Below, piece after piece: positions 62,272 to 64,000 of a stretch of 64,000 nucleotides of DNA (its first letter is position 1; every line of letters starts with the position of its first letter). Origin of the DNA: Eretmocerus hayati. Taxonomy: Eukaryota; Arthropoda; Insecta; Hymenoptera; Aphelinidae. Where the stretch lies: the NCBI GenBank assembly GCA_029851415.1, contig CM056742.1:152463121-152527120 (forward strand). Direction: 5' to 3'. Made by a program: the position numbers and the translations under genes. The notes beneath the pieces were generated by a model, which saw only the letters and a list, made by a program, of their open reading frames with translations, was not told where the DNA came from and did no database searches.

Positions 62272-62858
62272 TGTTCGCGATTAACAATCGCTCCAAGGTT
62301 TTAAAGTATTAAAGTCGACTCATGCACTTTTTGATGCTTTTGCGTCCCTCCAAAGTAGCGGATGACGATTGCCGTGAATGTAGCTAGAGTTTCATTTTTA
62401 CAGCACACACATGAAAATTTCGGTCTCACGCTTGGCTATCCTAGAAGTACGACTATAGTAAATGCCACTAAGTGCTGCGTACAAGGGCATCGGCGGATCG
62501 CTCTTTCGAGAGTCGGCACATCTGTTCTCGATTTTCTGTCAACGGAAATCTCTAGGCTCATAAAATCATGAGTTAATTACATTTCCCTCACCTACGAGCA
62601 TCCTGCCTTTGCATATGTATGTATGTGAGTGTGTGGGTACAAGTGTTAGTGGGTCCTCACCCTGTGGATGAGAGCCCAACCAAATCAGTTAGCCGCCAGA
62701 GCTCAAACGATACGCATGTCGCGTCTAAACCACGATGTATTTCCTTCTTTGTATTTGGAGAAATAAAGTCTTATGTACGAGATAAAGCGAGTTCAAATTG
62801 CACGACATTCCACTCTCCAACGTCGAAGGTGCATACGTGATTAGCAAAATTTCGTACA
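62272..62858 (+). repeat. 3' LTR
   Basis: 587 bp, identical to the 5' LTR apart from two substitutions seen by eye. It is followed directly by the GTAGT target duplication and then by satellite sequence continuing from the left flank. Confidence 0.96.
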
Positions 62859-62863
62859 GTAGT

Positions 62864-63190
62864 TCTCATGAATTATGGGGTCAAAACCGTGAGAAATATC
62901 GATTTTGGACGGAAACGTCTTGGTTGCGGAAACAGGAAGCCTCATATGAGTGAATGTGTAGAGACCTTTTCTGTTTATCTTCCAGAAATCCACCAAAAGT
63001 TGCCGATACACATTTTCTGATCAAACGAAGTTCTCATGAGTTATGGGATCGAAACCGTGAAAAATATGGATCTTGGACGGAAATATCTTGGTTGCGGAAA
63101 CAGAAAGCCTCATATAAGTAAATGTGTGGAGACCTTTTTGGTTCATCTTTCCAAGATCTAGAAAAGTTCTTCAACACATGCCAACAAACG
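62864..63190. repeat. 167-bp satellite, right remnant
   Basis: GGTCAAAACCGTGAGAAATA at about 62879 and GATCGAAACCGTGAAAAATA at 63047 are 168 bp apart. Each is followed by GGTTGCGGAAACAG and GAGACCTTTT. The same units lie left of the LTR element, so this was one array before the insertion. Confidence 0.85.
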
Positions 63191-63294
63191 TGTATCTTGA
63201 CAACTATATACCCACATTATTTCTGGATGCATGATAGCTCCTAAACTTTAACAGAACATGTTCTATCGAGAATGTGCACTGTAAAAAATTTAAA

Positions 63295-63400
63295 GGGAAA
63301 AACTTCAACCAGTGGTTGCAGTTTTTCCCTCAACTGGTTTGGGCCAAAAATCAACCAGCTGGTTGATTTTTAGCGTCAACCACTGGTTGACTTTTTTCCC
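63295..63400. mobile_element. Small palindromic element with CAACCAGTGGTTG arms
   Basis: Arms run from GGGAAAAACTTCAACCAGTG to its inverse ending TTTTTTCCC at 63400. The centre (63346-63371) is a perfect 26-bp palindrome around CAACCAGCTGGTTG. The size and lack of coding fit a tiny MITE. Confidence 0.75.
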
Positions 63401-63594
63401 GCAACAAATATATAAGGATGAATGCGGCGCCCACGATATTGGTCGATGGTGGTCTCCAGGTGACACTTTTGAGTCGGAAAAACAAGTTTCATATTTTTTC
63501 ACAAACAAGGAGGAATAAACATCAGCGCCGGTCGAATACACGTCGTGAGGCTGGAGGGATGAATAGATGGACGGATGGGGTGGGACGGTAGATG

Positions 63595-63805
63595 GGATGT
63601 ATGGATGGAATGGAACGGAATGGGGTTGAATGAAATGGAATGGAATAGGATGGAACGGACTGGAATGGAATGGACCGGAATGGAAGGGAATGGAACGGAA
63701 TGGAATAGAATGGAATGGAATGGATGGGAATGGAACGGCGTGGAATCGAATGGAACAGAGTGGAATGGCACGGAATGGAACGGAATGGAATGGCATGGAA
63801 TTGAA
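63595..63805 (+). repeat. GGAAT pentanucleotide array
   Basis: Imperfect GGAAT units (GGAAC, GGACC and GAATA variants) repeat for about 210 bp. The pentamer is the same as in the human satellite II/III core, presumably by chance. Long frames on both strands are repeat artefacts. Confidence 0.92.
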
Positions 63806-63837
63806 TTGTGAAGTTCCAATTGTTGTAGGTCCGCTCA

Positions 63838-64000
63838 ATTACATTCCGTTCCGTTCCATTACACTCCATTCCATTGCTCTCCGTTCCATTCCTTTCCGTT
63901 CCATTCCATTCCATGCCGTTCCATTGCACTCCGTTCCATTCCGGTCCGTTCCATTCCATTCCACACCGTTCAATTCTGGGTGGTTCCATTCAGGCCCATT
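63838..64000 (-). repeat. ATTCC array, inverted relative to the GGAAT array
   Basis: After a ~32-bp spacer the same pentamer continues in inverse orientation (ATTCC, GTTCC) to the end of the window, so the array may extend further. The two halves could form a long imperfect hairpin. Confidence 0.92.

Larger units (their letters stand above)
56379..62858 (+). mobile_element. BEL/Pao-type LTR retrotransposon, recent insertion with degraded interior
   Basis: Two 587-bp LTRs (56379-56965 and 62272-62858) start TG and end CA. A 5-bp GTAGT target duplication flanks the element (56374-56378 and 62859-62863). A tRNA-Tyr primer-binding site follows the 5' LTR and a polypurine tract precedes the 3' LTR. 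By my reading the LTRs differ at only two positions (56623 A against 62516 G; 56767 T against 62660 C). The interior is 5.3 kb, but only its last third resembles pol, with RNase H and integrase remnants of the BEL/Pao type broken by stops and shifts. From 57000 to 60400 there are tandem repeats and no recognisable gag, protease or polymerase. This combination suggests a non-autonomous family mobilised by enzymes from intact relatives. Confidence 0.93.

Noticed and set aside
63305..63989. Frames of 68-177 codons with HSIPFHS or EWNGMEWN repeats
   Set aside because: These are pure translations of the GGAAT/ATTCC arrays, open in many frames because the pentamer lacks stops.
1..64000. CRISPR arrays, bacterial operons, riboswitches, tRNA genes
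   Set aside because: No spacer-repeat pattern, operon structure or complete tRNA A/B-box pair was seen, and the window looks eukaryotic.

Overview
This window looks like a gene-poor, repeat-dense stretch of an arthropod nuclear genome, most likely an insect. The base composition is AT-rich. It carries a BEL/Pao LTR retrotransposon whose primer-binding site fits an animal tRNA-Tyr, decayed Jockey-like and CR1/L2-like LINEs, a 5S-rRNA-like relic, many foldback elements, several satellites and one 100-N scaffold gap. I could not identify any conserved host protein-coding gene. The open frames are short or arise from repeats whose period is a multiple of three. Hymenoptera is a guess from the general look of the repeats, not a demonstrated assignment.

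Layout. 0-3.5 kb: degenerate G-rich arrays and a 1.4 kb hexanucleotide minisatellite (GGCTRR) with higher-order repeats. 8.4-9.8 kb: a 10-bp-period array around CCAGACCATT. 10.7-11.2 kb and 17.1 kb: three copies of a double-hairpin element whose arms differ in a paired way. 12.2 kb: a 5S-like relic. 19.1-22.2 kb: three consecutive inverted-repeat elements, namely a foldback carrying a hammerhead-ribozyme-like core in each arm, a TTAA-flanked MITE with a nested hairpin, and a 1.3 kb element made of GGGCCTAAG repeats and palindromes. 25.0-26.8 kb: a broken Jockey-like LINE. 30.5 kb: a long hairpin. 33.6-38.9 kb: a giant inverted repeat built on a 153-bp satellite with a three-type higher-order structure. 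41.75-42.7 kb: a CR1/L2-like LINE 3' end. 49.75 kb: the gap. 54.7 and 55.4 kb: palindrome clusters. 56.38-62.86 kb: a complete BEL/Pao-type element with 587-bp LTRs, inserted into a ~167-bp satellite. 63.3 kb to the end: a small palindromic element and inverted GGAAT/ATTCC arrays.

The most interesting items are: (1) a recently inserted BEL/Pao element (LTRs differ at 2 of 587 positions, exact 5-bp target duplication) whose interior is mostly non-coding repeats plus broken RNase H and integrase remnants, suggesting a non-autonomous family moved in trans; (2) the 5.2 kb foldback with a 153-bp higher-order repeat; (3) the hammerhead-like core in a foldback; (4) the double-hairpin family with paired arm changes. 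Coordinates and similarities come from reading the sequence by eye. No alignment or database search was run.
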